Notes under the pieces: generated by a model
The model's input: the letters and a program-made list of their open reading frames with translations, nothing else
Databases searched by the model: none
What the model was told of the DNA's origin: nothing
Made by a program: the position numbers and the translations under genes
Shown here: piece after piece, positions 7,703 through 15,939 of the stretch
How positions within the stretch are numbered: position 1 is the stretch's first letter
How the letters are laid out: each line of letters starts with the position of its first letter
Source of the DNA: Verrucomicrobiota bacterium
Lineage (GTDB): Bacteria > Verrucomicrobiota > Verrucomicrobiia > Verrucomicrobiales > DEV007
Direction: 5' to 3'
Length of the DNA stretch: 44,291 nt
Assembly (NCBI GenBank): GCA_024277195.1
Contig: JAJRVS010000027.1
Coordinates: 1 to 44,291 of the forward strand

Positions 7703-8547
7703 ATGGCTAAAACGCTCAAAACTTGTGAGACAGTCCCTCCTCTTAAATCCGAGCCTCCCTACGCAAATCAACGATTCGTCTATCAACGGTCAATCTCCGA
7801 AACACTTGGAATTCTCATCTACTTTGGAATTGGCTACTTATTCTTTGGTATTGCACTTTTTAATTTGTTTTACATCAGACCTTTTGATCCACAAGCGCAC
7901 ATCTCCGCTAGCATTTGGATCGGTGTCGTAGTCTTTGCAACGATTTCAAATTGCAAAAATATTGGCTTTCACCAGCATTGCGTCAATTTTCTTGCCGCAT
8001 TTGTTCGTAATAGATTTGTTAGCATAGAATGGAGTGGCCCTAGCGATGAAATTCTCGCTTTAGGATTCACCTTTGCTTCACATTCTTTTTACCTGTTAAA
8101 ATTCAAATCAAAAGCAATCCAAACCGTTGACTGGAGTATGGGCCAGGCGTCAGATAGAACCAAAAAGACTGCAATGATTGGTCCATAGCCATTTGGTTTG
8201 ATGCTACTTCTATCATCTACAATAAGTCTGAATACCAACAGGGAATTTGCATAATAGGATCAACCGGCAGCAAAGAATCCGTAGCTACTTGCGGAACTGA
8301 GCTAATAAAATTTCTGCTTAGCAACAATATAAACCTTCCTTCCCCTAAAAGAGAATACTGCGAACTGCCCGCAACCGCGATCGAAGATGTTTTCCCCTCT
8401 GGAAAAATTAAAGTAGCAGGAAAAATTTTCATCGGGCGATCTGCAGATGGCTTCATCCATAAAGGTCAATCTCTCCATGTTACAGACGTAGTAGGAACCT
8501 CCATTTACGTAAAAAAATCCTTACCTACTAAAGCTCCCCCTTTATAA
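7703..8547 (+). pseudogene. Membrane protein with C-terminal NfeD-like OB domain, split by a -1 frameshift
   Basis: The first frame (7703-8188) encodes two membrane segments (ILIYFGIGYLFFGIALFNLF, then IWIGVVVFATI) and a soluble part ending SMGQASDRTKK. Its continuation is open in the -1 frame from 8167 to the stop at 8545-8547 and has no ATG, GTG or TTG of its own. That second part ends with a stretch resembling the NfeD C-terminal OB fold: SGKIKVAGKIFIGRSADGF, then HKGQSLHVTDVVGTSIYVKK. Joined at CAAAAAG (8161-8167), the product would be about 281 residues. This may be a decayed gene, a sequencing or assembly indel in the A run, or programmed frameshifting. The region is AT-rich (20 G or C in the 60 bases from 7801), unlike its neighbours, which suggests foreign origin. 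Confidence 0.6.
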
Positions 8548-8549
8548 AG

Positions 8550-8693
8550 AACATAACTATTCAGGATCAAAAAGAAAGCGATGGATTTTCCATCACAAAA
8601 ACCAACTTGAACGAAGCTGCGCAATTCATCGCAGTTAGTGAAAATCTATCCTACCAACACAATCCCGAACTCGATGCTCGCCAGTATAGGGTC
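8550..8693 (+). pseudogene. Gene remnant with a secretin/STN-like short domain
   Basis: Just after the NfeD-like segment, the third plus-strand frame reads NITIQDQKESDGFSITKTN, then LNEAAQFIAVSENLSYQHN and PELDARQYRV. The spacing resembles the short secretin and TonB N-terminal domain (a leucine-rich helix, an aliphatic/aromatic strand, then a positively ended strand). There is no start codon and the frame degenerates into intergenic sequence after 8693. It is best read as a fragment of a lost gene. The rest of the gap to 8922 holds two hairpins and no other gene. Confidence 0.3.
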
Positions 8694-8733
8694 ACACCCC
8701 ACCCAATAACAATGGTGCAACCACACAGAAGGG

Positions 8734-8749
8734 CGGACATTTCTGTCCG
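8734..8749. repeat. Short hairpin CGGACA-TTTC-TGTCCG
   Basis: A perfect 6-bp stem with a 4-base loop sits within AAGGGCGGACATTTCTGTCC in the gap after the remnant. It is followed by CAAAAAAAAC, not by a T run. It may be a dispersed palindromic element. Confidence 0.45.
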
Positions 8750-8877
8750 GCAAAAAAAACAATGCCTCAACCTTACTCCCCACCACCTAGACAATCGAAG
8801 CGATCGCCCTACAATCCCCCCCCTCTTCTTCCTTATTATCCGCGCCACCCGCGGTCAACTTCTTCATATCCCCCCAC

Positions 8878-8907
8878 AAAAAAAGGGCGGGTTAAAAAAC
8901 CCGCCCT
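8878..8907 (-). terminator. Rho-independent terminator of clpB
   Basis: A 10-bp stem, AGGGCGGGTT with AACCCGCCCT, encloses an AAAA loop. On the plus strand seven A residues, counting the A that opens the stem, stand at 8878-8884, so the minus-strand transcript ends in a U run directly after the hairpin. It is 16 bases beyond the clpB stop. Confidence 0.85.
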
Positions 8908-8922
8908 CCTGTTTGTCCAGCA

Positions 8923-11499
8923 TCATCTAGTGAACACCAACTCGTCCCCTTTCGCCCCCACCTCAATCTTGTCCCCCTCACTGAATTTCCCTTCCAGGAT
9001 CTCCATGCTCAAAGGATCAAGCAAGCGTTTCTGAATCACCCGCTTCAAGGGCCGGGCTCCATAAGCAGGGTCATAGCCCTCCTTCGCCAGCAAACCCAGC
9101 GCCTCGTCATCGACAAGCAGTTCCATCCCTTGCGCTTCCAAGCGCTGCAAGACACGTTTGATTTGCAAAGTAACAATCTGCCGGATATCCCCCTCGCTCA
9201 AGCGATCAAAAATGATCGTCTCATCAATACGATTGAGAAACTCCGGGCGAAAATGACCACGCAACGCCTCCGTCACCAGAGCATCTCGTTTTTTTGGATC
9301 GTCCTCGCTCATGATATACTCACTGCCAATGTTGCTCGTCATGATGATCACCGTATGGCGAAAATCCACCGTGCGCCCCTGGCCATCGGTGATACGCCCA
9401 TCGTCCAGAACCTGAAGCAAAACGTTGAACACATCCGGATGCGCTTTTTCGATCTCATCGAACAAAATCACCGAATACGGTTTGCGCCGCACCGACTCAC
9501 TCAACTGACCGCCCTCTTCATAACCGACATAACCCGGAGGCGCTCCAATCAAACGCGACACCGCGTGTTTTTCCATATACTCGCTCATGTCGATGCGCAC
9601 CATCGCCTGTTCGTCATCGAACAAAAATTCCGCCAAAGCGCGGGACAATTCCGTCTTACCGACTCCAGTCGGCCCGAGGAATAAAAACGAACCCAGCGGC
9701 CGGTTCTCATCCTGCAATCCCGCCCGTGAGCGCCTGACAGCATTCGATACCGCCACCACGGCGTCACGCTGACCAACTACCCGGTCACCCAGACGATCCT
9801 CCATATGCACTAGTTTTTCGCGCTCGCCTTCCTGCAATCTCGAAACCGGAATACCGGTCCACGAAGCCACCACCCTGGCGATGTCCTCCTCTGTCACTTC
9901 CTCCTTGAGGATGCTGGTCTGTTGCTGCAAGTCCGCGAGTTTTTTCTGCGCATCGACCTGCTTCTCTTCCAAGCCCGGCAGCGTCCCGTATTGGATTTCA
10001 CTCGCACGTCCCAGGTCGCCCCCACGTTGCGCCTGTTCCAGTTCATTGCGCGCAGCCTCCATCTCCTCCTGAATGAGACGAGCCTCGTCGATGACCCCTT
10101 TTTCATTCTGCCACTGCGCTTTCAGATGATCTCCTTTTTCTTTCAGATCCGCCATGTCACGCTCGACTTTCTCCAAGCGCTCCTTGCTCGCCGCGTCTTT
10201 TTCTTTTTTCAAAGCCTGGCGCTCCATTTCCAACTGCATCACCTGACGATCAAGTTGATCAATCTCGGTTGGCATCGAGTCGAGTTCGATCTTCAAGCGC
10301 GAAGCCGCTTCATCAATCAAATCCACCGCTTTGTCCGGCAAAAACCGATCCGAAATATATCGGTCCGACAACGTCGCTGCCGCCACCAAAGCCGCATCCT
10401 GGATACGCACCCCGTGATGCAACTCATAACGCTCGTTGACTCCACGCAGAATCGCAATGGTATCCTCGACACTCGGCTCGTCAACCGTCACCGGCTGGAA
10501 GCGCCGCTCCAAAGCCGCGTCCTTTTCGATATACTTACGATACTCGTCCAGAGTCGTCGCGCCAATCGCATGCAACTCCCCACGAGCCAACTGCGGCTTG
10601 AGCAAATTGGACGCGTCCACCGATCCCTCCGCAGCTCCCGCACCGACGATGGTGTGCAGCTCGTCGATGAACAAAATGATCTCACCGTCGGATGAAGTCA
10701 CCTCCTTGAGAAAAGCCTTCAATCGATCTTCAAACTCGCCCCGGTATTTGGCCCCCGCCACCATCGCGCCGATATCCATCGCAATCAGTCGTTTGTTCTT
10801 CAATGAATCCGGCACATCTCCACTGACAATGCGCCGCGCCAATCCTTCGGCAATCGCCGTCTTGCCCACTCCCGGCTCACCTATCAAAACCGGATTATTT
10901 TTCCGCCGCCGGGACAGCACCTGCATCACTCGACGGATCTCATCATCACGACCGATCACCGGATCGATCTTGCCCGCCCTAGCCTGCTCGGTCAGATCCT
11001 GACCGTATTTCTCCAGCGTCTGGTATTTGCCCTCTGGATCCTGATCCGTCACCCGTTGCTGCCCACGCACCGAAGCCACCGCTTCCAGTAAACTCTTTTC
11101 CGTCGCACCCGCCTCTTTCAGCAAAGTTGTCGCATCATTTTTACTGACCAACAAACCCAACAAAAAATGCTCCACACTCAAGTAGTCGTCCTTGAGTTCC
11201 GTGCGTTTTTTATCCGCCGCTTTTAACACCGTGTTGAGTTCATCTCCCAGATAAACCTGTCCCGTTCCACTTCCGGTAACTGACGGCTGAGCCTCCAGCT
11301 TCTGCTCCAGTTTTTGCCGTAACGAGTCCACTGGGACCCCTATTTTTTCCAACACCGGACGCGACACGCCCTCGGCCTGATCCAACAAAGCACACAACAC
11401 ATGCACTGGGTTCAAGGATTGGTGGTCTTTCTCCGATGCCAGATCCTGAGCCTCACGAAGAGCTTCCTGCATCTTCAAGGTTAATTTATTTAGATTCAT
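8923..11499 (-). CDS. clpB: ATP-dependent chaperone ClpB
   Basis: A Hsp100 disaggregase of 858 residues, the usual length for ClpB. It works with DnaK to extract polypeptides from aggregates in the cytoplasm. The order is: N-domain with two Clp_N repeats (1-145); AAA-1 with Walker [14 protein letters not shown] near 205 and Walker [10 protein letters not shown]; a long coiled-coil middle domain (about 405-525, rich in E, K, Q), which distinguishes it from ClpA and ClpC; and AAA-2 with [17 protein letters not shown] near 605, Walker [15 protein letters not shown] and a C-terminal [13 protein letters not shown] sensor 2. The N-terminus [14 protein letters not shown] fits the family, so 11499 is the start. 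The upstream 130 bases are AT-rich; no CIRCE element was found. Confidence 0.97.
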   Translation of the reverse strand: MNLNKLTLKMQEALREAQDLASEKDHQSLNPVHVLCALLDQAEGVSRPVLEKIGVPVDSLRQKLEQKLEAQPSVTGSGTGQVYLGDELNTVLKAADKKRTELKDDYLSVEHFLLGLLVSKNDATTLLKEAGATEKSLLEAVASVRGQQRVTDQDPEGKYQTLEKYGQDLTEQARAGKIDPVIGRDDEIRRVMQVLSRRRKNNPVLIGEPGVGKTAIAEGLARRIVSGDVPDSLKNKRLIAMDIGAMVAGAKYRGEFEDRLKAFLKEVTSSDGEIILFIDELHTIVGAGAAEGSVDASNLLKPQLARGELHAIGATTLDEYRKYIEKDAALERRFQPVTVDEPSVEDTIAILRGVNERYELHHGVRIQDAALVAAATLSDRYISDRFLPDKAVDLIDEAASRLKIELDSMPTEIDQLDRQVMQLEMERQALKKEKDAASKERLEKVERDMADLKEKGDHLKAQWQNEKGVIDEARLIQEEMEAARNELEQAQRGGDLGRASEIQYGTLPGLEEKQVDAQKKLADLQQQTSILKEEVTEEDIARVVASWTGIPVSRLQEGEREKLVHMEDRLGDRVVGQRDAVVAVSNAVRRSRAGLQDENRPLGSFLFLGPTGVGKTELSRALAEFLFDDEQAMVRIDMSEYMEKHAVSRLIGAPPGYVGYEEGGQLSESVRRKPYSVILFDEIEKAHPDVFNVLLQVLDDGRITDGQGRTVDFRHTVIIMTSNIGSEYIMSEDDPKKRDALVTEALRGHFRPEFLNRIDETIIFDRLSEGDIRQIVTLQIKRVLQRLEAQGMELLVDDEALGLLAKEGYDPAYGARPLKRVIQKRLLDPLSMEILEGKFSEGDKIEVGAKGDELVFTR

Positions 11500-11632
11500 A
11501 TCAACTTATTATTTATGGTTATATATCTTATTTATATAGGGCACACGGTCTCCGTATCATCCCTATATAATTGGACAGTGATTCCCCTGATATGTTGAAT
11601 CTTTTCCTAGCTTCGCATCCGCCACCAAAGCC

Positions 11633-13828
11633 CTAATAAATCCTCACCGACCAGCCAGGGGCTTCGGCGGATTTTTTACCCAGATCCAGCGTGATCAAAC
11701 TGCGTGCATCTCTGAAATATAGCCCTGATTTGGCCAACACCCAGCGACGATTCGGAGGAAAAATAGCTCCCTGCCCGGGCCCCTTGCCAACCGCAGTTAA
11801 AGAAATCCATGCATTCAAACCTAAAACCTGCCCTTCCTTGCCCAAATTCCAACCATGGCGATAGAGATAAATCCGGGGTATTCTAATTTCCACCTTCTTG
11901 GAAGCATTACCTTTGCTTTTCAACAAAGTCCGAATGCCTTCCGGCGGGATCGCCCGATCATAAGCATTCCCAAAAAGCCCCATCTTGGTGAGCTTTACGG
12001 TACCGGCACCATCTGCACTGCCAAATAAAACCCTCACCCGCTCGACAAATCCAAACTGCCGGTTTTCAGCCTGGGGGCGTCCATCGATAAAAACTTCAGC
12101 CGTCATCGACACCCCGCCAGGGATGTCCACCAAATTAATCTTCTCAAGATCAAAGCTCACATACAAAGCATCCTTGTCAGCATCCACCCGCAGATACACC
12201 GCCTCCTGTGTCGCCGGAGCCGTCTTCATTACCCGCACCCCGGGAGTGTATTCTTCATCATGAGCCAAGGCTACCTTCTCTCCCAATTTCAGATCCCGCG
12301 TTGCTTCCACTTCACGAAAAAACACAAAGGTCTTGCCCTCTACGCGCACCTTCAATTGAACCGTTTCCTTAAAACTAAATACCTCGTCTTTTTCATTGAT
12401 CGGAAACTCCGCAAAAAAATCTTTTTCACTATTCGCATCCAATTGAAATTTTCCCGCAGCCTTACGCTCTCCCATCTTGATTTCATAATCGCCCGCCAGA
12501 GTTTTTTTCTGCCCGTTATTAAAACGCCAAGCCAAACGAACCCCGCTCTTCACGCCTACCTGGATGCCTTCGTTCCATGTCACCGCTACCGGCTCCAATA
12601 CCGGTGCCGTATCGATCACCCGTGAACTCCCGGCATCAGCCAGCAAAAAACTAAACGGCAGACGAGCTTCACCTGGATCCAGGCTCTGCAATCGCGAGGG
12701 CGCTCCTCCCCTGAAATTACGCTGCTGACGTTTATACGTAAAAGAAAACGAAGCCGTTTTACCTGGTTCGATTCGATAACTCTGGAATGCACTCTGCTCG
12801 GTCGGCACCAACAATCGCCGGGTGGTCAACGCCCCCATGAATCCTTCTTTAGCTTCACTGCCCCCATTCTTTAACGACAGATCAACTTTGATAGTTTCTG
12901 GGTCAATAAAGGTTGCCCGGGAAACCACTCTGAAAGGAGCCGAAGGCTCGCCATTGAACAACTGGTCAAAGATCGCTTTGCCCATCGCTTTATGAACACC
13001 TAGATTGGGGTGCAGCAGTTCTCTGGGAGGAGTGACAAAATCAAAATCCTTACCCATTTTTTCAGCCACCACGCCAATCGCATCTTTGGCATCCATTTCG
13101 CCTTCACCCACTCCGCTCGTTTGCGCAATCACCTGCCCCATATCCGCAAAAAAGATGCCATTCTTCATTGCTAACTCTCTAGCTATCATCGCATGCCCCC
13201 GGGTCATCCCCCATTCGATCGGCCCTTGGGAAACCCGCACCATCGACGGAGCCAACAAAATCACATCCAAGCCACGATTGCGGCATTCATCAATGCTGAA
13301 TTGGATCGACCTGCGATACGCATCGAAAGACAAACCCATCAAGGAATCATTAATTCCATATTTGATTATCACCAGATCCGGTTCATTCAAAAACACATCG
13401 GTGGTGATCCTTTGCAGAGCGTCAATGGCGGTGCGCCCACCCAATCCAAAATTCTCCAAGGTGATCTCATCGCCAAGGTATTCGTTCGCTTTATCGGGTT
13501 TACCTTTCTCAGGATTAAACAAACGCACCTCGCCTGGATAGAAAAACTCCAGACACAAAAGCTCGGCAAACTTAACATGGTAAGCATGTAAATAATTGTG
13601 ATTAGTGTCCGCATCCGGAGTATACATTTCCGTCACACTATCCCCTAGGGTCAGAATATGCACCGGATCATGCCGCTGTAATTTGGCGAAAGTACGCGGT
13701 ATCAGCTTCTGCAGCCTCGCCTTTTGGGCATCGGTCAAAGGGTACGCACCAACTTTAGGCACCGCCCAGAAGCAGCAAAGTGCCAGCAAACATAAAACCA
13801 CACGTCTCATTGTCATTACGGGTATCAT
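11633..13828 (-). CDS. Secreted SGNH/GDSL hydrolase with large C-terminal beta-rich region
   Basis: Residues 8-28 form a signal peptide (RRVVLCLLALCCFW, cleavage near VGA-YP). The SGNH core covers about 50-295: block I TLGDSVTEMY (Ser64), block II glycine in NFGLGGRTA, block III KYGINDSLMG (Asn160) and block V LLHPNLGVH (His273). Such enzymes deacylate or deacetylate sugars and esters outside the cytoplasm. The remaining 430 residues are beta-rich, with a segment near 555-700 (TAEVFIDGR, then VRVLFGSADG) that resembles carbohydrate-binding module family 9/DOMON folds, which would fit a polysaccharide esterase. The frame starts at 13858, but AGGAA six bases before the ATG at 13828 supports the shorter start. 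The usual aspartate before the block V histidine appears as Glu270, spaced differently. Confidence 0.82.
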   Translation of the reverse strand: MIPVMTMRRVVLCLLALCCFWAVPKVGAYPLTDAQKARLQKLIPRTFAKLQRHDPVHILTLGDSVTEMYTPDADTNHNYLHAYHVKFAELLCLEFFYPGEVRLFNPEKGKPDKANEYLGDEITLENFGLGGRTAIDALQRITTDVFLNEPDLVIIKYGINDSLMGLSFDAYRRSIQFSIDECRNRGLDVILLAPSMVRVSQGPIEWGMTRGHAMIARELAMKNGIFFADMGQVIAQTSGVGEGEMDAKDAIGVVAEKMGKDFDFVTPPRELLHPNLGVHKAMGKAIFDQLFNGEPSAPFRVVSRATFIDPETIKVDLSLKNGGSEAKEGFMGALTTRRLLVPTEQSAFQSYRIEPGKTASFSFTYKRQQRNFRGGAPSRLQSLDPGEARLPFSFLLADAGSSRVIDTAPVLEPVAVTWNEGIQVGVKSGVRLAWRFNNGQKKTLAGDYEIKMGERKAAGKFQLDANSEKDFFAEFPINEKDEVFSFKETVQLKVRVEGKTFVFFREVEATRDLKLGEKVALAHDEEYTPGVRVMKTAPATQEAVYLRVDADKDALYVSFDLEKINLVDIPGGVSMTAEVFIDGRPQAENRQFGFVERVRVLFGSADGAGTVKLTKMGLFGNAYDRAIPPEGIRTLLKSKGNASKKVEIRIPRIYLYRHGWNLGKEGQVLGLNAWISLTAVGKGPGQGAIFPPNRRWVLAKSGLYFRDARSLITLDLGKKSAEAPGWSVRIY

Positions 13829-14033
13829 TATCAATTCCTGATCCAACCAGCCCTTCATTCAGACCCGTCGGTTCTTACCTGTTAATATTCCACCGGCCCG
13901 ATGTCAAAAACCAAGTTCATCCCAAATTTTTCCTAAAACCCTCAAAAGGACCTCTCCATGCCCTCTTTTTACTAACAACATTCTCAATTATTTCTGGCTT
14001 GCACCAAACTACTCTACTGGTCAACACTCCATA

Positions 14034-14738
14034 GTGGTCTCAAAAAATGAACGTATCGCCGACATGCCCGAGGAAGAAAAACCCCGGGAGAAACTTTTGC
14101 AACGTGGAGCTTCTGCGCTGACGGATGCCGAACTGCTGGCGCTCTTTTGCGGCACCGGACTGCCCGGAGTGAATGCCATCGACATGGGGCGGATGCTGGT
14201 CAAGCAATCGGGCTCACTGCAAGCCCTCTCCCGGCGTAGCCTCAACGATCTGATGCAAATCAAGGGAATTGGCCCGGCCAAAGCCTGCCAACTGGCGGCT
14301 ATTTTTGAATTTGGCAAACGGCTGGCCATCGAACGCCGCTCCCAGTCACCACTCGACAGCCCTGAAGCGGTCTATGACCTGCTCGGCCCCACCCTGCAGT
14401 CCCTCAACCACGAATCCCTGCAGGTTTTGCTGCTCAATACCAAATACCACCTGATCCAAGTCCAGGAAATTTCCAAAGGCGGCCTCAATGAATGCATCGC
14501 CCACCCGCGCGAGATCCTGCGCGCCGCAATCACCCACTCGGCTTATGCCTTCATCCTCGTTCACAACCACCCCAGCGGCGACCCCTCCCCCAGCAGAGCC
14601 GACCGCAAGCTGACCAGCCAACTCAAACTCGCCAGTGAACACGTCAGCATCGAAATGCTCGACCACATCATCATCGGCACCCCCTCAGCCCAATCAGATC
14701 AAGCCTATTTCAGCTTCCGCGAGATGGGATTGCTCTGA
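14034..14738 (+). CDS. radC: RadC family JAB-domain protein
   Basis: The 234-residue product has the N-terminal UPF0758 signature RIADMPEEEKPREKLLQRGA and the helix-hairpin-helix LMQIKGIGPAKACQLAA (about 73-90). The C-terminal JAB metalloprotease-like domain has the zinc motif HNHPSGDPSPSRAD (His177, His179, Asp190). The molecular function of RadC is unsettled; a role in repair was originally proposed and later questioned. The start is a GTG at 14034; an ATG at 14064 would remove the residues that align with the family start, so GTG is preferred. The gene stands alone between the divergent SGNH hydrolase gene and lpxA. Confidence 0.93.
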   Translation: MVSKNERIADMPEEEKPREKLLQRGASALTDAELLALFCGTGLPGVNAIDMGRMLVKQSGSLQALSRRSLNDLMQIKGIGPAKACQLAAIFEFGKRLAIERRSQSPLDSPEAVYDLLGPTLQSLNHESLQVLLLNTKYHLIQVQEISKGGLNECIAHPREILRAAITHSAYAFILVHNHPSGDPSPSRADRKLTSQLKLASEHVSIEMLDHIIIGTPSAQSDQAYFSFREMGLL

Positions 14739-14792
14739 AATTTGTTTCACCGTTCCATCTCCCCTCTATATGCCAACATCTGCCATTCAAGC

Positions 14793-14820
14793 TAAAAAGG
14801 TAAAAAGTAAAAAGGGACAG
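14793..14820. repeat. TAAAAAGGTAAAAAGTAAAA repeat next to GGGACAG
   Basis: Three units of (T)AAAAAG(G/T) are followed by GGGACAGACCC in the 200-base gap before lpxA. It belongs to the class of short-word arrays in this window. The GGGACAGACC ending recalls short repeats found beside REP-type transposases, but no transposase is present here. Confidence 0.5.
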
Positions 14821-14941
14821 ACCCTATCTAATTTCTTTCTTGCGCTCTGTTTTTAGGTCACTGCCGCCCCTTTCTTCCAACGCTGGGCAGCATTTCGCCG
14901 CTTTACATCACAGCTATTTCCCTTACAGGTTCAGCACTCTT

Positions 14942-15721
14942 TTGAAAATCCACCCGACCGCCGTCATCCACCCGCAAGCCGACATCGCCGACGATGTCGA
15001 AGTCGGCGCGTTCACCATTATTGAAGCCGACTCACGCGTTGGCAGTGGCAGCAAAATCCATAGCCACGTGCATCTGCTGAGCAATGTGACCCTCGGCGAA
15101 AACTGCCACATCTGGCCCGGCACCATTATCGGGGGTGATCCCCAATCCATCGGCTTCGACCCGCAGATGCCCAGCGGCGTCGTGATCGGAGCCGGCAGCA
15201 TCATCCGCGAGCATGTCACCATCCACCGCAGCTTGACCGAAAACGGATTTACCCAGGTCGGACAAAACAACTTTTTCATGGTTGGCACCCACCTCGGCCA
15301 TGATTGCCTGCTCGGCGACGGCAATGTCCTGGCCAATAACACCATGCTCGGTGGACATATCACCATTGGCCACAACTGCTTCATCGGAGGAGGAGCCGGA
15401 GTGCACCAATTTGCCCGCATCGGCGACTTCGTCATGCTGCAAGGGCACGCCTCGATTTCCCAGGACATCCCGCCCTACGTCACCGCCGCAGGTTTAAATA
15501 ACATTGTGGGTTTGAACTCTGTCGGCCTGAGACGGGCAGGTTTCGCCCCCGCCATCCGTCGTGAGATCAAACAACTTTACCAGATCTTCTACCGTCAAGA
15601 CCTCAACCGACAACAAGCTCTCGCCACCGCCGAAGAAAAATCATGGAGCAATGAAGCAGAAAAATTTATCACTTTTTTAAGTCAAAAGTCAAAACTCGGC
15701 TATTGTATGCGCACCAGATAA
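14942..15721 (+). CDS. lpxA: Acyl-ACP--UDP-N-acetylglucosamine O-acyltransferase
   Basis: The first enzyme of lipid A synthesis, adding a 3-hydroxyacyl chain to UDP-GlcNAc in the cytoplasm; it forms a trimer of left-handed beta helices. The hexapeptide repeats begin at once (HPTAVIHPQADIADDVEVG). The catalytic histidine is His120 in THLGHDCLLG, and NATLAGHV-like and GVHQFARIGD loops follow, then the helical C-terminus GFAPAIRREIKQLYQIFYR. The open frame runs from a TTG at 14840, but homology starts at the TTG at 14942, giving 259 residues, close to the usual 260. The last dozen residues (SQKSKLGYCMRTR) are encoded by a GTCAAAAGTCAAAA repeat and are not family-like. There is no adjacent lpxD, fabZ or lpxB. 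Confidence 0.93.
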   Translation: MKIHPTAVIHPQADIADDVEVGAFTIIEADSRVGSGSKIHSHVHLLSNVTLGENCHIWPGTIIGGDPQSIGFDPQMPSGVVIGAGSIIREHVTIHRSLTENGFTQVGQNNFFMVGTHLGHDCLLGDGNVLANNTMLGGHITIGHNCFIGGGAGVHQFARIGDFVMLQGHASISQDIPPYVTAAGLNNIVGLNSVGLRRAGFAPAIRREIKQLYQIFYRQDLNRQQALATAEEKSWSNEAEKFITFLSQKSKLGYCMRTR

Positions 15722-15736
15722 GGGTATTTTCGTAAT

Positions 15737-15787
15737 GAACCACTGATGTCTAAGTGGGAAAAAGTGCAGTTTTTAGTGGTTTTTTAC
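15737..15787. repeat. Two facing members of the AGTGGTTT word family
   Basis: GAACCACTGATGTC (the reverse of GACATCAGTGGTTC) at 15737-15750 and TTTTTAGTGGTTTTTTAC at 15770-15787 lie in opposite orientations just downstream of lpxA. Both match words found at 3765-3797 and 3911-3957. Confidence 0.7.
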
Positions 15788-15840
15788 TCGATTTGTTGTT
15801 AAAAAGCCTATTTCCATTATAGATAACTTGCGGTTTAGCT

Positions 15841-15882
15841 GTAAAATTTTACAATTCCTAATAACTAGAATTTCTAATAACT
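15841..15882 (+). promoter_or_regulatory. Palindrome and direct repeat upstream of lptD
   Basis: A perfect 12-base palindrome GTAAAATTTTAC (15841-15852) is followed by AATTCCTAATAACT (15853-15866) and AATTTCTAATAACT (15869-15882), a direct repeat with one mismatch and a 16-base period. The block ends 57 bases before the lptD start codon. The near one-and-a-half-turn spacing could be an operator, but no regulator is implied and the site may equally be a simple repeat. Confidence 0.35.
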
Positions 15883-15939
15883 TTCATAATGCGGCTATCA
15901 AGTGCCCGTATCATGTTATATTTTCTCCATCAAAGCGAA

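Noticed and set aside
9130-9684. Long plus-strand open frame opposite clpB, among others (9922-10695, 10436-11002)
   Set aside because: These are antisense shadows of a strongly conserved AAA+ gene. Their composition (Arg/His/Leu-rich, no domain) follows from the codon bias of clpB on the other strand.
11500-11632. Heat-shock promoter or CIRCE element upstream of clpB
   Set aside because: I found no TTAGCACTC-type inverted repeat and no convincing CTTGAA/CCCCAT pair; the region is only AT-rich.
14793-14820. A mobile element signalled by GGGACAGACCC
   Set aside because: No transposase, inverted ends or target duplications are visible; only a short repeat remains.
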